Assembly (NCBI GenBank): GCA_020633655.1
Contig: JACKDF010000014.1
Location: 24,852-88,851 of the forward strand
Reading direction: 5' to 3'
DNA length: 64,000 nucleotides
Origin: Deferribacteres bacterium
GTDB taxonomy: Bacteria > Zhuqueibacterota > Zhuqueibacteria > Zhuqueibacterales > Geothermadaptataceae
The notes under the pieces are model-generated. The model was given only the letters and a program-made list of their open reading frames with translations, did no database searches and was not told the DNA's origin. The translations under genes were made by a program, and so were the position numbers. Positions 26,346 to 35,247 of this stretch are shown here, in pieces. Numbering within the stretch: position 1 is the stretch's first letter; the number at the start of each line of letters is the position of its first letter.

Positions 26346-26819
26346 TCAGGATTTTGCAGGCGTGCCAAGCTGGTGCAATATGGGAACTTTCTCAAATGGA
26401 TTCATGGAGGAATTGACAAGGTCTTTCAGTGTCATATTTCGCAGCGCGTCATCGACGGCATTTTGTACAATTTGCCATAAGGACCGAACCGAGCAATTTG
26501 TTCCGAAAACACAGCAATCATGGGAGCCGGAGCGCGTATCGCAGAAATCCTCGTCATAAAGTCGACCACCTAAGACAGCAAGAACTTCACTTAATTCTAT
26601 CTGTTCCGCACGACGGGAGAGCATGTAACCGCCGGTATGCCCGCGAGTGCTGGTGATCAGGTTTGCTAGACGCATGATACGGCATAACTTGGCAACGTTG
26701 TGTTGTGTTAAGCCAACTTTATCGCTGATCTCTGGTATCGTTGAACCATCGCTTTTTTTATCGGAGGCGATTTGCAATAAAATCCGCAAACCGTTTTCTT
26801 CCTGTGCTGTTATTTTCAT
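26346..26819 (-). CDS. Rrf2 family transcriptional regulator (IscR/SufR-like)
   Basis: A 157-residue regulator. The N-terminal winged helix contains TIPEISDKVGLTQHNVAKLCRIM and the wing STRGHTGGYML. The C-terminal sensor part has four cysteines (C93, C102, C103, C109), consistent with an Fe-S cluster as in IscR or SufR, though the spacing differs from IscR. Family members sense Fe-S status, nitric oxide or redox state. Its place beyond the suf operon in the same direction makes it the best candidate regulator of suf through the palindrome at 33582-33603; this is inference. A MITE-like element sits 26 bp upstream of its start and may supply or disrupt its own promoter. Confidence 0.93.
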   Translation of the reverse strand: MKITAQEENGLRILLQIASDKKSDGSTIPEISDKVGLTQHNVAKLCRIMRLANLITSTRGHTGGYMLSRRAEQIELSEVLAVLGGRLYDEDFCDTRSGSHDCCVFGTNCSVRSLWQIVQNAVDDALRNMTLKDLVNSSMNPFEKVPILHQLGTPAKS

Positions 26820-26844
26820 GATTTCAAAAGTTAACTAGTACACC

Positions 26845-26985
26845 TTCATGGGGGCTGAGTCAAAACACATTATTTTTGGTCCAAATATCTATTTTTATAG
26901 AGCGAAAGAGTCCTCGCTAAGCGTAACGCAGGTGCGACTCGGCGAGACGCCTTCGTTCTATTTATGTTTTGACACAGCCCCATGA
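26845..26985. repeat. MITE-like element, copy 3 (different core)
   Basis: A 141-bp element with inverted ends TTCATGGGGGCTGAGTCAAA and TTTTGACACAGCCCCATGAA. The ends match those of the elements at 5727 and 24605, but the core is unrelated. The core includes AGAGCGAAAGAGTCCTCGC and a GCGAGACGCCTTCGTTCTA arm that pair imperfectly. It lies between the Rrf2 gene and the bacilliredoxin gene, 21 bp beyond the latter's stop. Confidence 0.65.
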
Positions 26986-27006
26986 ACGGGCGTGATTCAA
27001 CCGTTA

Positions 27007-27540
27007 TTATCCCTGGTACTTTGGCAATTTACTACCGCATGTTTTTGCGTAATTGACCTGTGATAAATGTTCTGCAGGAACAGAGGGGCCTTCACCTGAA
27101 CAATGGGCGTCGAAAAGCATCGTCATGTATTCTGCTATTTCTTCAGGGGCTCGTCTTTCAATTTCATGACGGTGCACCATAAAAACCAGTTCGCCATTTT
27201 TAAATAGCGCAACACTGGGCGAGGATGGTGGTTGCCCCATCAGGTAGTGTTCGCGGACACGGGCTACAGCAGCTTTGTCCTGCCCTGCAAATACCGTGGT
27301 CAGACGATTTGGAATGCGTTTGTTCTGCAGCGCTTGCGAAATACCCGGACGGGCGCTTCCAGCGGCGCAGCCACAGACGGAGTTTATAAATACCAGAACC
27401 GATTCATCGCCATTGGTTTTGATGGCGCGATCAACGTCTTCCGGTGTGAATAATTCATCAAAACCAACTGCTGTTAATTCATCACGCATAAACTGTACTG
27501 CAGAAGGTTCGTAAAGTGGTCTGTTTGAAAAAATATCCAT
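27007..27540 (-). CDS. BrxA/BrxB family bacilliredoxin
   Basis: A 177-residue thioredoxin-fold protein of the YphP/YqiW (DUF1094) family. The active site is C56-G-C58 in VFINSVCGCAAG. SARPGI, MGQPPSSPS and VFMVHRHEIE segments are family hallmarks. It removes bacillithiol from mixed disulfides on proteins. The start at 27540 is chosen because the family begins MYDxYMxxxV-type just before this point and AGGA lies upstream; an earlier in-frame codon at 27582 is less likely. It is longer than the ~145-residue Bacillus proteins, having a C-terminal extension with a further Cys (AKTCGS). It is downstream of the SufT-like gene in the same direction. bshC and bshB1 are 3.5 kb away, so the thiol and its repair enzyme are in the same neighbourhood. 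Confidence 0.92.
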   Translation of the reverse strand: MDIFSNRPLYEPSAVQFMRDELTAVGFDELFTPEDVDRAIKTNGDESVLVFINSVCGCAAGSARPGISQALQNKRIPNRLTTVFAGQDKAAVARVREHYLMGQPPSSPSVALFKNGELVFMVHRHEIERRAPEEIAEYMTMLFDAHCSGEGPSVPAEHLSQVNYAKTCGSKLPKYQG

Positions 27541-27655
27541 GGAGTGTGTCCTGTATTTTAAGTGATTTTGCTTTGTTTTCAATTTGTGATTACAAGTTCA
27601 GTATTCATTTGGGAAAGAGCTCCGGAATATTGAACTTCAAACCGCAATTTTAAAA

Positions 27656-27979
27656 CTACATGAAACCGAGCTCCAGTTTTGCTGCTTCGGTCATCATTTC
27701 CATATTCCATTGCGGCTCCCAAACCAGTTCGACGTGGGTAAATTTTACCCAATCGATCATATTGACGCGTGTGGCAACTTCTCCAGGCATGGTTCCGGCA
27801 ACGGGACAGGCTGGCGAAGTGAGTGTCATTTCGATGAATACCTCATCGTCATCGTTGATGCTGACATCGTAAACAAGTCCAAGATCGTAAATATTTACCG
27901 GAATTTCGGGATCGAAGCAGGTGCGCAATGCATCGACGACATATTGTTTTTTCGTTGTATAGCTCAGTGTTTCACTCAT
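27656..27979 (-). CDS. sufT: SufT-like iron-sulfur assembly factor (MIP18/DUF59 family)
   Basis: A 107-residue protein with the DUF59 core: DPEIPVNIYDLGLVYDV at the start and MTLTSPACPVAGTMP in the middle, where the Cys is the conserved functional residue. WEPQWNMEMMTEAAKLELG forms the end. The family assists Fe-S protein maturation; in Firmicutes and many FCB members it is the last gene of the suf operon. It follows sufU by 108 bp, in the same direction, and precedes the bacilliredoxin. The cytoplasmic role is maturation under high Fe-S demand, by family knowledge. Confidence 0.92.
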   Translation of the reverse strand: MSETLSYTTKKQYVVDALRTCFDPEIPVNIYDLGLVYDVSINDDDEVFIEMTLTSPACPVAGTMPGEVATRVNMIDWVKFTHVELVWEPQWNMEMMTEAAKLELGFM

Positions 27980-28087
27980 TTTTTTGCCTTACGTTTTCAG
28001 ACTTTTGGACTGAAGTTTTTTCGGTTATTGGGATACATTGGTTTTCAATTTTTGTCGACCGAACTGACCACAGTGCAATTTTCTGTT

Positions 28088-28543
28088 TTATTCTGTGGAT
28101 GCCACCTCGTTTTTGTTTTCCAGTGCCTGGAGCATCGTGTGCCAGGATAGACTTGCACATTTTACCCGCATTGGAAATTCCCGCACACCGGCAAATACAG
28201 CCAACTGACCAAATGCATCAAAGTCAACCACTTCACCCATATCCGAAGTGACGAGATGCTGGTAACGGTTGAACCATTCCTTTGCTTCGGCAATGGTTTT
28301 GCCTTTTAGCACGGTTGTCATCACGGAGCTGGCAGCTTTCGAGATCGCACATCCATGACCCTGAAAGCTGATATTGGTAATGACATCACCTTCGACATTG
28401 AGAAAAACTTCGACCTGATCGCCACAGAGTGGATTGTGTCCCTCAGCGGAATGTGTCGGATTTTCCATGTGAAAGTAATTTTTCGGATTCTTATTGTGAT
28501 CGAGAATGACTTCCTGATACAATTCACGTAGTTCATCAATCAT
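28088..28543 (-). CDS. sufU: SufU-type Fe-S assembly / zinc-dependent sulfurtransferase
   Basis: A 151-residue IscU-fold protein. C40 (LCGDQ, with the family's Asp), C65 (GCAIS) and C129 (KCASLSW) are the three conserved cysteines. The GHGCAISKAASS and WHTM segments separate SufU from IscU. In Firmicutes, SufU binds zinc and takes the persulfide from SufS. It overlaps sufS by 4 bp, which indicates translational coupling. No IscU-type HPKA-like chaperone motif is present. Length is typical. Confidence 0.95.
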   Translation of the reverse strand: MIDELRELYQEVILDHNKNPKNYFHMENPTHSAEGHNPLCGDQVEVFLNVEGDVITNISFQGHGCAISKAASSVMTTVLKGKTIAEAKEWFNRYQHLVTSDMGEVVDFDAFGQLAVFAGVREFPMRVKCASLSWHTMLQALENKNEVASTE

Positions 28544-29775
28544 GCGAAAAACTCTATTACTTTATGCAAAGCATTAATTAATTGATCAATTTCTTCTTTC
28601 GTATTGTAAAATGCAAAAGAAGCCCGGGTTGTAGCTGGTACTTTGAATCGCTGCATTACCGGCTGGGTGCAGTGATGGCCTGTGCGTACGGCTATGCCTT
28701 CGCGATCGAGAATGGTACCGATATCGTGCGGATGCACATTTTCTATTACAAAGGAAATAGCGCCGGCCCGATGTTTTGCATTGCCGATGAAACGTAATCC
28801 GTCAATTTCCTGCAGGCGATTCCGTGCATACCACATCAACTCATTTTCCCAGGCAGAAATTTTGTCGTACCCTATTTTCTGGACATAATTCAATGCGACA
28901 CCAAGTCCGATGACATCGGCGATGTTGGGCGTTCCAGCTTCAAACTTATAGGGTAACTCATTGAATTTCGTTTTTTCAAAAGTCACATTTAAAATCATAT
29001 CACCACCACCCTGATAGGGCGGCAGTTTTTCTAACCAGGCTTTTTTGCCGTAAAGCACACCAACACCTGTCGGACCATAAACTTTATGACCAGAGAAGAC
29101 AAAAAAGTCGCAATCCAAGTCCTGCACATCAATTTTGGTGTGAGGAACGGCCTGCGCACCATCCACGAGTACGGGCACGCCTTTTTTGTGTGCCAGATCG
29201 ATTATTTCCCGCAATGGATTAACGGTGCCAAGAGAATTCGATGTGTGCACAATACTCACAAGTTTTGTGCGCTCGTTCAGTAATCCCTCAAAAGCTTCGA
29301 ATATTATCTCGCCATCGTCATTTATTGGTATAACACGCAATTTCGCGCCCCGATCCTCGCACATGATCTGCCACGGAACGATATTGGAGTGGTGTTCCAT
29401 GGCGGAGATGATGATTTCGTCCCCTTCCCTTATAAGGCCACGGCCAATGGAACTGGCGAGCAAATTGATACCATCCGTTGTTCCTTTTGTGAAAATAACT
29501 TCCTGCACGGAATTGGCGTTGAGAAAGTCTTGTACGATCTCGCGTGTTTCTTCATAGGCTTCCGAAGCTAACTGGCTCAGCCGGTGAACTCCGCGATGCA
29601 CATTGGAATTGTATTTTAAGTAATATTCCTGAATGGCATCAATGACGATTTTCGGTGTTTGACTCGTGGCTGCGTTATCCAGATAAACCAGTGGTTTGCC
29701 ATGGACTTTCTGCTGAAGAATGGGAAAATCCTTACGAAATTTTTCGATGTCGATCTGTTGCAATGTTGAATTCAT
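28540..29775 (-). CDS. sufS: Cysteine desulfurase SufS
   Basis: A 411-residue class V aminotransferase-fold PLP enzyme. It removes sulfur from cysteine as a protein-bound persulfide and passes it to SufU. YLDNAATSQTP opens the fold. The PLP lysine is K231 in FSGHKVYGPTG. The catalytic cysteine is C369 in RTGHHCTQP, the group II (SufS) type. The length and C terminus match SufS. It overlaps sufU at its 3' end and follows sufD by 66 bp. Confidence 0.97.
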   Translation of the reverse strand: MNSTLQQIDIEKFRKDFPILQQKVHGKPLVYLDNAATSQTPKIVIDAIQEYYLKYNSNVHRGVHRLSQLASEAYEETREIVQDFLNANSVQEVIFTKGTTDGINLLASSIGRGLIREGDEIIISAMEHHSNIVPWQIMCEDRGAKLRVIPINDDGEIIFEAFEGLLNERTKLVSIVHTSNSLGTVNPLREIIDLAHKKGVPVLVDGAQAVPHTKIDVQDLDCDFFVFSGHKVYGPTGVGVLYGKKAWLEKLPPYQGGGDMILNVTFEKTKFNELPYKFEAGTPNIADVIGLGVALNYVQKIGYDKISAWENELMWYARNRLQEIDGLRFIGNAKHRAGAISFVIENVHPHDIGTILDREGIAVRTGHHCTQPVMQRFKVPATTRASFAFYNTKEEIDQLINALHKVIEFFA

Positions 29776-29841
29776 GTCCGGCTCTTTTGGTTACAATTTA
29801 CACATGGCATGTTTTGGCTTAACTGAATTGAGAAATAGACT

Positions 29842-31170
29842 TTATTCACTGAACCGCTTGATAATTTCATCTTCCAACTTCTCGCGAACGCTTTCAATCT
29901 TGATCCGTTCGAAAATGTCGTTGGCAAAAGCGATATGCAACATGGCACGCGCCATTTCCTCACCTATTCCACGTGATCGCAGATAAAAAAGATGCTCTTC
30001 CTGAATTTCACCAATCGTAGCCCCATGGCTGCAGAGTACGTCATCGGCGAAAATTTCCAGCTCCGGTTTTGCATCAACCGTTGCATCTTTGCTGATCAGT
30101 ATGGCCTGGTTTTGCTGAAATGCATTGGTCTTCTGCGCATCGGGACGGACAAGGACAGCACCGTTGAATACGCCATGGGATTGATCATCCATGAAACCCT
30201 TAAACAGCTCATCACTGTTGCAGTGGGGAACAGCGTGATCAATAAAAGTATGATTGTCGAGCAATTGTGTGCCGTTGGCATAGTAAAAACCGAGAAGCTG
30301 TGCACCGGCGTTTTCTCCGGTGAATTCGATATTGGTATCGTTCCGGGAAATGCTACCGCCGAGATCGACCCCCGTAAAACTGAAGTGCGCATCGCGGTCG
30401 ACTTTTGCCTGTAGTGAGGAAAATTGAAATGCCGATTTACTTTCATCCTGGATGCGAACTAAATCCAGTTTTGCATTGGCTCCCACGATTATTTCTGCTG
30501 CAAAGTTATTAAAATAAATTTGTTCCTGATCACCGACGAAATGGCGGCTTTCAACCAATTGCAGCTCACTGCTTTCTGCCAGTACAATTAAATTTCGAGG
30601 ATGGCTGTGGAACGGGACACTATCGCTGCTGGAGATGAAGAGCAAATGCAGTGGTTGTGCAGCAATTGTGTTGCGTGGCACAAAAATAAAAGCGCCATCC
30701 CTGGCGAAAGCTGTATTCAAGGCCGCAAACGGTTGATCAGAAAAAATCAAATGTTGTGCTAAATATTTTTCGACAACCTCTTTGTTCTCTTTGTGGGCTG
30801 CTTCGAGGCTTTTTGCAACAACACCATTGTTTTCATCTAAGGAAGAAAGCTCGGCAGAGAAAATGCCATTAACAAACACGAGTCGACTTTTCTGCATGCC
30901 ATCGAAGAGAAAAGGTTCGATCTGGCTCTTGTCGACTTTGCTGCTGGCGGCCAGCGAGAATTCCTTTTTTAGGAAAGACGAAATGTTGGTGTATTTCCAT
31001 TTTTCATCGCGTGTTGTGGGAAAACCAAGTTCGGCAAATGTGGAAATCGCTTTTATACGTTCCTTATGAAATTGCGTCGTTGATTGCCCATTCAGTTGGG
31101 TTTCAAAGCTCTGAAAATCCCGAATGAAGGCATCGCACAGCGCGAGATTTTTATTCTTTTCCTGATTCAT
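29842..31170 (-). CDS. sufD: Fe-S cluster assembly protein SufD
   Basis: A 442-residue SufD. The N-terminal part reads GFPTTRDEKWKYTNIS, followed by the beta-helix core. The C-terminal SHGATIGEIQEEHLFYLRSRGIGEEMARAML contains the conserved His and the family end. Together with SufB and SufC it forms the SufBC2D scaffold that builds the cluster. Its start overlaps the sufC stop by one base, so the two are translationally coupled. Confidence 0.96.
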   Translation of the reverse strand: MNQEKNKNLALCDAFIRDFQSFETQLNGQSTTQFHKERIKAISTFAELGFPTTRDEKWKYTNISSFLKKEFSLAASSKVDKSQIEPFLFDGMQKSRLVFVNGIFSAELSSLDENNGVVAKSLEAAHKENKEVVEKYLAQHLIFSDQPFAALNTAFARDGAFIFVPRNTIAAQPLHLLFISSSDSVPFHSHPRNLIVLAESSELQLVESRHFVGDQEQIYFNNFAAEIIVGANAKLDLVRIQDESKSAFQFSSLQAKVDRDAHFSFTGVDLGGSISRNDTNIEFTGENAGAQLLGFYYANGTQLLDNHTFIDHAVPHCNSDELFKGFMDDQSHGVFNGAVLVRPDAQKTNAFQQNQAILISKDATVDAKPELEIFADDVLCSHGATIGEIQEEHLFYLRSRGIGEEMARAMLHIAFANDIFERIKIESVREKLEDEIIKRFSE

Positions 31171-31931
31171 TATGCAGCCGCCTTACCATTTGCATTGAGA
31201 AGTTCATCGTAGCCGTTCTCTTCCAGATAATGAGCGAGTTCGGCACCGCCAGATTTAATGATTTTCCCTTTTGCCAATACGTGAACGAAATCGGGAACGA
31301 TATAATCCAGCAGGCGCTGATAGTGCGTGACGACAATGAAAGAACGTTCCGGACTGCGTAATTTATTTACGCCATTGGCAACGATTTTCAATGCGTCGAT
31401 ATCGAGGCCTGAATCTGTCTCATCGAGAATGCCAAGTTTGGGCTCGAGCACGGCCATTTGAAAAATCTCATTGCGTTTTTTCTCACCACCAGAGAAACTC
31501 ACATTCACCGAACGTTGTAAAAATTTCTGATCCATTTCGACCAATTGCAGTCTGTCTTTGACGAGTTTTAAAAATTCCATTGCATCCATGGCATCTTCAC
31601 CCCGATGCTCCCGTATGGCGTTTAGCGCGGTTTTCAGGAAATTCGCATTACTCACGCCGGGTATTTCGACGGGATATTGGAACGCCAGAAATAAACCCTC
31701 GCGGGCACGGTCTTCAGGCGCCATTTCAAGGAGGTCATTGCCCAGGAAGGATACTGAACCTTCAGTCACTTCATATTCTTCACGGCCCGCAAGAATGTTT
31801 GCCAGTGTGCTTTTGCCGGAACCATTCGGCCCCATCACTGCGTGCACTTCACCAGGTTTTACTTCGAGGTTAATTCCCTTGAGAATTTCTGTCCCTTCGA
31901 CAGACGCATGCAAGTTTTTTATGGATATCAT
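31170..31931 (-). CDS. sufC: Fe-S cluster assembly ATPase SufC
   Basis: A 253-residue ABC-type ATPase. Walker A is GPNGSGKST, the signature is FSGGEKKRNEI, and Walker B is LGILDETDSGLDID; the EKKRNE variant is diagnostic for SufC. ATP hydrolysis drives conformational change of the SufBC2D complex. It lies 75 bp after sufB and overlaps sufD by one base. Confidence 0.97.
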   Translation of the reverse strand: MISIKNLHASVEGTEILKGINLEVKPGEVHAVMGPNGSGKSTLANILAGREEYEVTEGSVSFLGNDLLEMAPEDRAREGLFLAFQYPVEIPGVSNANFLKTALNAIREHRGEDAMDAMEFLKLVKDRLQLVEMDQKFLQRSVNVSFSGGEKKRNEIFQMAVLEPKLGILDETDSGLDIDALKIVANGVNKLRSPERSFIVVTHYQRLLDYIVPDFVHVLAKGKIIKSGGAELAHYLEENGYDELLNANGKAAA

Positions 31932-32006
31932 TTTTTTCTCTTCGTTTTTTAATTCACGTTAAAATGGTACACGTGACACGTTTGAACGTGAAACGCGACA
32001 CGTTTA

Positions 32007-33494
32007 TTATCCTACACTGCCTTCAAGGCTGACCGCAAGCAGTTTCTGTGCTTCAACCGCAAATTCCATCGGTAATTCGCGGAAGACTTCTTTACAATAA
32101 CCATTGACGATCATGTTGATCGCGTCTTCTTCGCTGATTCCCCGCTGCAAGAGGTAGAAGATTTGGTCCTCGCCAATTTTTGAGGTTGTTGCCTCGTGCT
32201 CAACCTGCGCTGAAGAATTCTTGATCTCAAGGTATGGAAAAGTATGGGCTCCGCATTTATCACCAATCAGAAGGGAATCGCACTGCGAGAAATTGCGGGC
32301 GTTTTCTGCATTTTTCCCGACTCGAACAAGTCCACGATAAGAATTCTGGCTTTTGCCTGCAGAGATACCCTTGGAAATAATTGTGCTGCGGGTATTTTTT
32401 CCGAGGTGCATCATTTTTGTACCGGTGTCCGCCTGCTGATAATTGTTCGTCAAGGCAACGGAATAAAATTCACCGATACTGTTATCGCCTTTGAGTATAA
32501 CACTTGGATATTTCCAGGTAATTGCCGAACCGGTTTCAACCTGTGTCCAGCTCACTTTGGCATTTTCATGAGTAATGGCGCGTTTGGTAACAAAATTATA
32601 AACGCCGCCTTTACCATTTTCATCGCCGGGATACCAGTTTTGTACGGTGCTGTATTTCACTTCGGCGTTGTCATGGACAAATATTTCGACGACGGCAGCA
32701 TGTAATTGATTTTCATCGCGCATGGGGGCTGTGCAGCCTTCGAGGTAGCTCACATAGGCTCCCTCTTCCGCAACGATGAGGGTACGTTCAAATTGTCCGG
32801 TGTTTGCCGCGTTTATTCTGAAATAAGTCGAGAGTTCCATGGGACAGCGAACACCTTTTGGAATGTAGCAAAAGGACCCATCGCTGAAGACAGCTGAGTT
32901 AAGAGCGGCATAAAAATTATCGGTATACGGTACAACGGAACCCAGGTATTTACGAACCAGTTCCGGATGATTTTTAACTGCTTCGGAAAAAGAACCGAAA
33001 ATGATGCCGTGCTTTTGTAATTCTTTCTGGAATGTTGTCGCCACTGAGACGCTGTCCATAACGGCATCAACAGCAACACCTGTCAATCTTTTCTGTTCGG
33101 TGATTGAAATTCCAAGTTTGTCAAAAGTTTCACGCAGTTTGGGATCAACCTCCTCAAGACTTTCCAGCTGTTTTTGTTGCTTTGGAGCGGCATAATAATA
33201 GGCATCCTGAAAATCGATTTCCGGATATTTAACATTTGGCCATTTCGGCTCAACCATTTTTTGCCACTGACGAAAAGCTTTTAAACGCCATTCAAGCAGC
33301 CATTCCGGCTCTTCCTTTTTCGCAGAAATGAAACGAACGATATCTTCATTCAGTCCTTTGGGAGCCAAATCGGTATCGATATCTGTCGTGAATCCCCACT
33401 TGTATTCACTTTTAGTTATTTTCTCGATGGTTTCCTGCTGTTCAGGAGATCCAAACTTGTCATCGTATTCAGATTTTATTGGAGTTTGGGGCAT
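32007..33494 (-). CDS. sufB: Fe-S cluster assembly protein SufB
   Basis: A 495-residue scaffold protein. GVRCPMELSTYFRIN, VAEEGAYVSYLEGCTAP, the NWYPGDENGKGGVYNFVTKR block and a C-terminal CDSLLIGDKCGAHTFPYLE segment (with the conserved cluster-binding cysteine) define SufB. The start at 33494 (ATG) is chosen over an in-frame TTG at 33530, since 495 residues equals known SufB length. It is the first gene of the operon sufB-C-D-S-U-T, running leftward, probably with the bacilliredoxin. Confidence 0.96.
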   Translation of the reverse strand: MPQTPIKSEYDDKFGSPEQQETIEKITKSEYKWGFTTDIDTDLAPKGLNEDIVRFISAKKEEPEWLLEWRLKAFRQWQKMVEPKWPNVKYPEIDFQDAYYYAAPKQQKQLESLEEVDPKLRETFDKLGISITEQKRLTGVAVDAVMDSVSVATTFQKELQKHGIIFGSFSEAVKNHPELVRKYLGSVVPYTDNFYAALNSAVFSDGSFCYIPKGVRCPMELSTYFRINAANTGQFERTLIVAEEGAYVSYLEGCTAPMRDENQLHAAVVEIFVHDNAEVKYSTVQNWYPGDENGKGGVYNFVTKRAITHENAKVSWTQVETGSAITWKYPSVILKGDNSIGEFYSVALTNNYQQADTGTKMMHLGKNTRSTIISKGISAGKSQNSYRGLVRVGKNAENARNFSQCDSLLIGDKCGAHTFPYLEIKNSSAQVEHEATTSKIGEDQIFYLLQRGISEEDAINMIVNGYCKEVFRELPMEFAVEAQKLLAVSLEGSVG

Positions 33495-33547
33495 GATAAA
33501 TCCAGGTTTGTTGTATGATTTTTTATTCAATTTTTCAAATCGGCACG

Positions 33548-33576
33548 AAGATAACAGCTCTGGACAAAAAAGTCAA
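33548..33576 (-). promoter_or_regulatory. Probable sigma-70 promoter of the suf operon
   Basis: On the minus strand TTGACT (33576-33571) is followed after 17 bases by TATCTT (33553-33548). Transcription would begin near 33541 and give a leader of about 47 bases before sufB. A palindrome abuts its upstream side. Confidence 0.5.
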
Positions 33577-33581
33577 TATTA

Positions 33582-33603
33582 ATTTGTACAAAAAAGTACA
33601 AAT
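33582..33603. promoter_or_regulatory. 22-bp palindrome upstream of the suf promoter, candidate operator
   Basis: ATTTGTAC-AAAAAA-GTACAAAT is a perfect 8+6+8 inverted repeat beginning 5 bp upstream of the -35 hexamer. It has the size of Rrf2-family binding sites. The Rrf2 regulator at 26346 is the likely ligand. The position just upstream of -35 suggests activation or a UP-like effect more than simple occlusion. Confidence 0.55.
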
Positions 33604-33720
33604 GCGAATTTATGGCTGCTTTTCATGTTTTTTGGATTGATCGTTTCGGGGAAAAGTAGGGTGAGGCGACGAGGAGGGTGTGCCTCCTGCAAAAATTCTG
33701 CAGAAGGCGAGATATCGCGA

Positions 33721-35001
33721 TTATGATTCGATTATGATTGTCTCTTCCCTTTTGGAACCCACTGAAAGTATAGCAACTGGCGTTTCTGTAATTTCTTCAA
33801 TGGCTTTCAGGTAGATGCGTGCGTTCTCGGGCAGATCTTCCTTTCTTTTAATCGAACTGGTCGGCGCGTTCCATCCGGAAAAGCTCTCATAAATAGGTTC
33901 GACACGCTCGATTTCTTTCAGTGCAGAAGGAAAGGTAGACACGGTACGACCGTCTAACTCATATCCTGTACAAATTTTAATTTCATCCAGTGTGTCCAGC
34001 ACATCAAGCTTGGTCAAGGCCCAGCTATCAATGCCGTTGATTTGCACGGTATATTTCGCCAGTACGGCATCAAACCAGCCGCATCTTCGGGGACGGCCAG
34101 TTGTCGCCCCGAATTCGTTGCCCAATTCACGAAATTTTTCATCTGTTTCCTGGTCGAATTCTGTTGGAAATGGGCCTTTACCAACACGTGTTGTATATGC
34201 TTTAATGACTCCCATGACATGGTCAATTTTTGTTGGACCAATACCGAGCCCGGTACATGCACCACCACTGGTTGGATTTGAGCTGGTCACATAAGGATAG
34301 GTTCCAAAATCAAGGTCGAGCAGGGTCCCTTGCGCTCCTTCCGCTATGATATTTTTTCCTTCGCGTATGGCTTTGTCGAGCAGGCGACTTGTGTCGGTTA
34401 TGTAGGGATCCAGTAATTTGTCGTATTCAGAATATTCTTTTATGATCGCACCGGCGTCTAACTCTGTTGAGCCATAAATTTTTTGCAGAATCTGATTTTT
34501 CTGATCGATGTTGGAAAGTAATTTTTCTCGTAAGGCTTCCCGGTCGAGTAAATCGACAACACGAATACCAGCACGGTTTGCTTTATCAACGTATGCAGGG
34601 CCGATCCCGCGTCCTGTCGTACCGATGGTGGTTTCAACCTGGCTGCTCTCTTTTGCCTGATCCAGCATTTTATGGTAGGGCATGATGAGATGAGCCCGAT
34701 GGCTAATAAAAAGCCGGTCTTTCACATCGATACCCATGTTTCGCAGAATATTGATTTCATCGATAAGTGCTGCCGGATCGATGACAACACCATTTCCAAT
34801 AACACAAATTGTGTGGTTGTTCAATATTCCGCTGGGGATTAAATGCAAAATATATTTTTTGCCTTCAATCACGACAGTATGTCCGGCATTGGCTCCACCC
34901 TGATAACGGGCTGCTATGTCTGCACTTTGGCTCAGTATGTCGACAATTTTACCTTTGCCTTCATCACCCCATTGCGCTCCAACAACAACTCTGACTGGCA
35001 T
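33721..35001 (-). CDS. purA: Adenylosuccinate synthetase
   Basis: A 426-residue GTP-dependent ligase that joins IMP and aspartate in AMP synthesis. GAQWGDEGKGKIVDIL is the P-loop signature. GGANAGHTVV, the TTGRGIGPAY segment, and LLDLDFGTYPYVTSSNP are all conserved. The start has AAGGA 6 bases upstream. It is co-directional with suf but 190 bp downstream of nothing else; the suf promoter lies between purA's stop and sufB. It is probably an independent housekeeping unit. Confidence 0.97.
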   Translation of the reverse strand: MPVRVVVGAQWGDEGKGKIVDILSQSADIAARYQGGANAGHTVVIEGKKYILHLIPSGILNNHTICVIGNGVVIDPAALIDEINILRNMGIDVKDRLFISHRAHLIMPYHKMLDQAKESSQVETTIGTTGRGIGPAYVDKANRAGIRVVDLLDREALREKLLSNIDQKNQILQKIYGSTELDAGAIIKEYSEYDKLLDPYITDTSRLLDKAIREGKNIIAEGAQGTLLDLDFGTYPYVTSSNPTSGGACTGLGIGPTKIDHVMGVIKAYTTRVGKGPFPTEFDQETDEKFRELGNEFGATTGRPRRCGWFDAVLAKYTVQINGIDSWALTKLDVLDTLDEIKICTGYELDGRTVSTFPSALKEIERVEPIYESFSGWNAPTSSIKRKEDLPENARIYLKAIEEITETPVAILSVGSKREETIIIES

Positions 35002-35182
35002 GATCTATCCTTTCATCAATTTATGCTGAATGATTATATTATCGCTTTGTGTATCCAGTAGTTTTTGCATTTTTATTAATGGATACTACTTTATTTACAA
35101 AGAGCACATATGCTATTCGATCACCATTTTTGTGCGCATAATATAATCAGTATGTTTTTCAAAAGAAACCGGGATAAAATAA

Positions 35183-35223
35183 AAAAACTCCGAAAGCAGA
35201 ACAACCTGCATCCCGGAGTTTTT
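35183..35223 (-). terminator. Intrinsic terminator after the STAS gene
   Basis: On the minus strand AAAAACTCCG and CGGAGTTTTT (35223-35214 and 35192-35183) form a 10-bp stem with a T tract. It begins 25 bp after the STAS gene stop and ends the secDF-STAS unit. Confidence 0.8.
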
Positions 35224-35247
35224 GTGAGTCAAACTTGTAGCCAGCCG

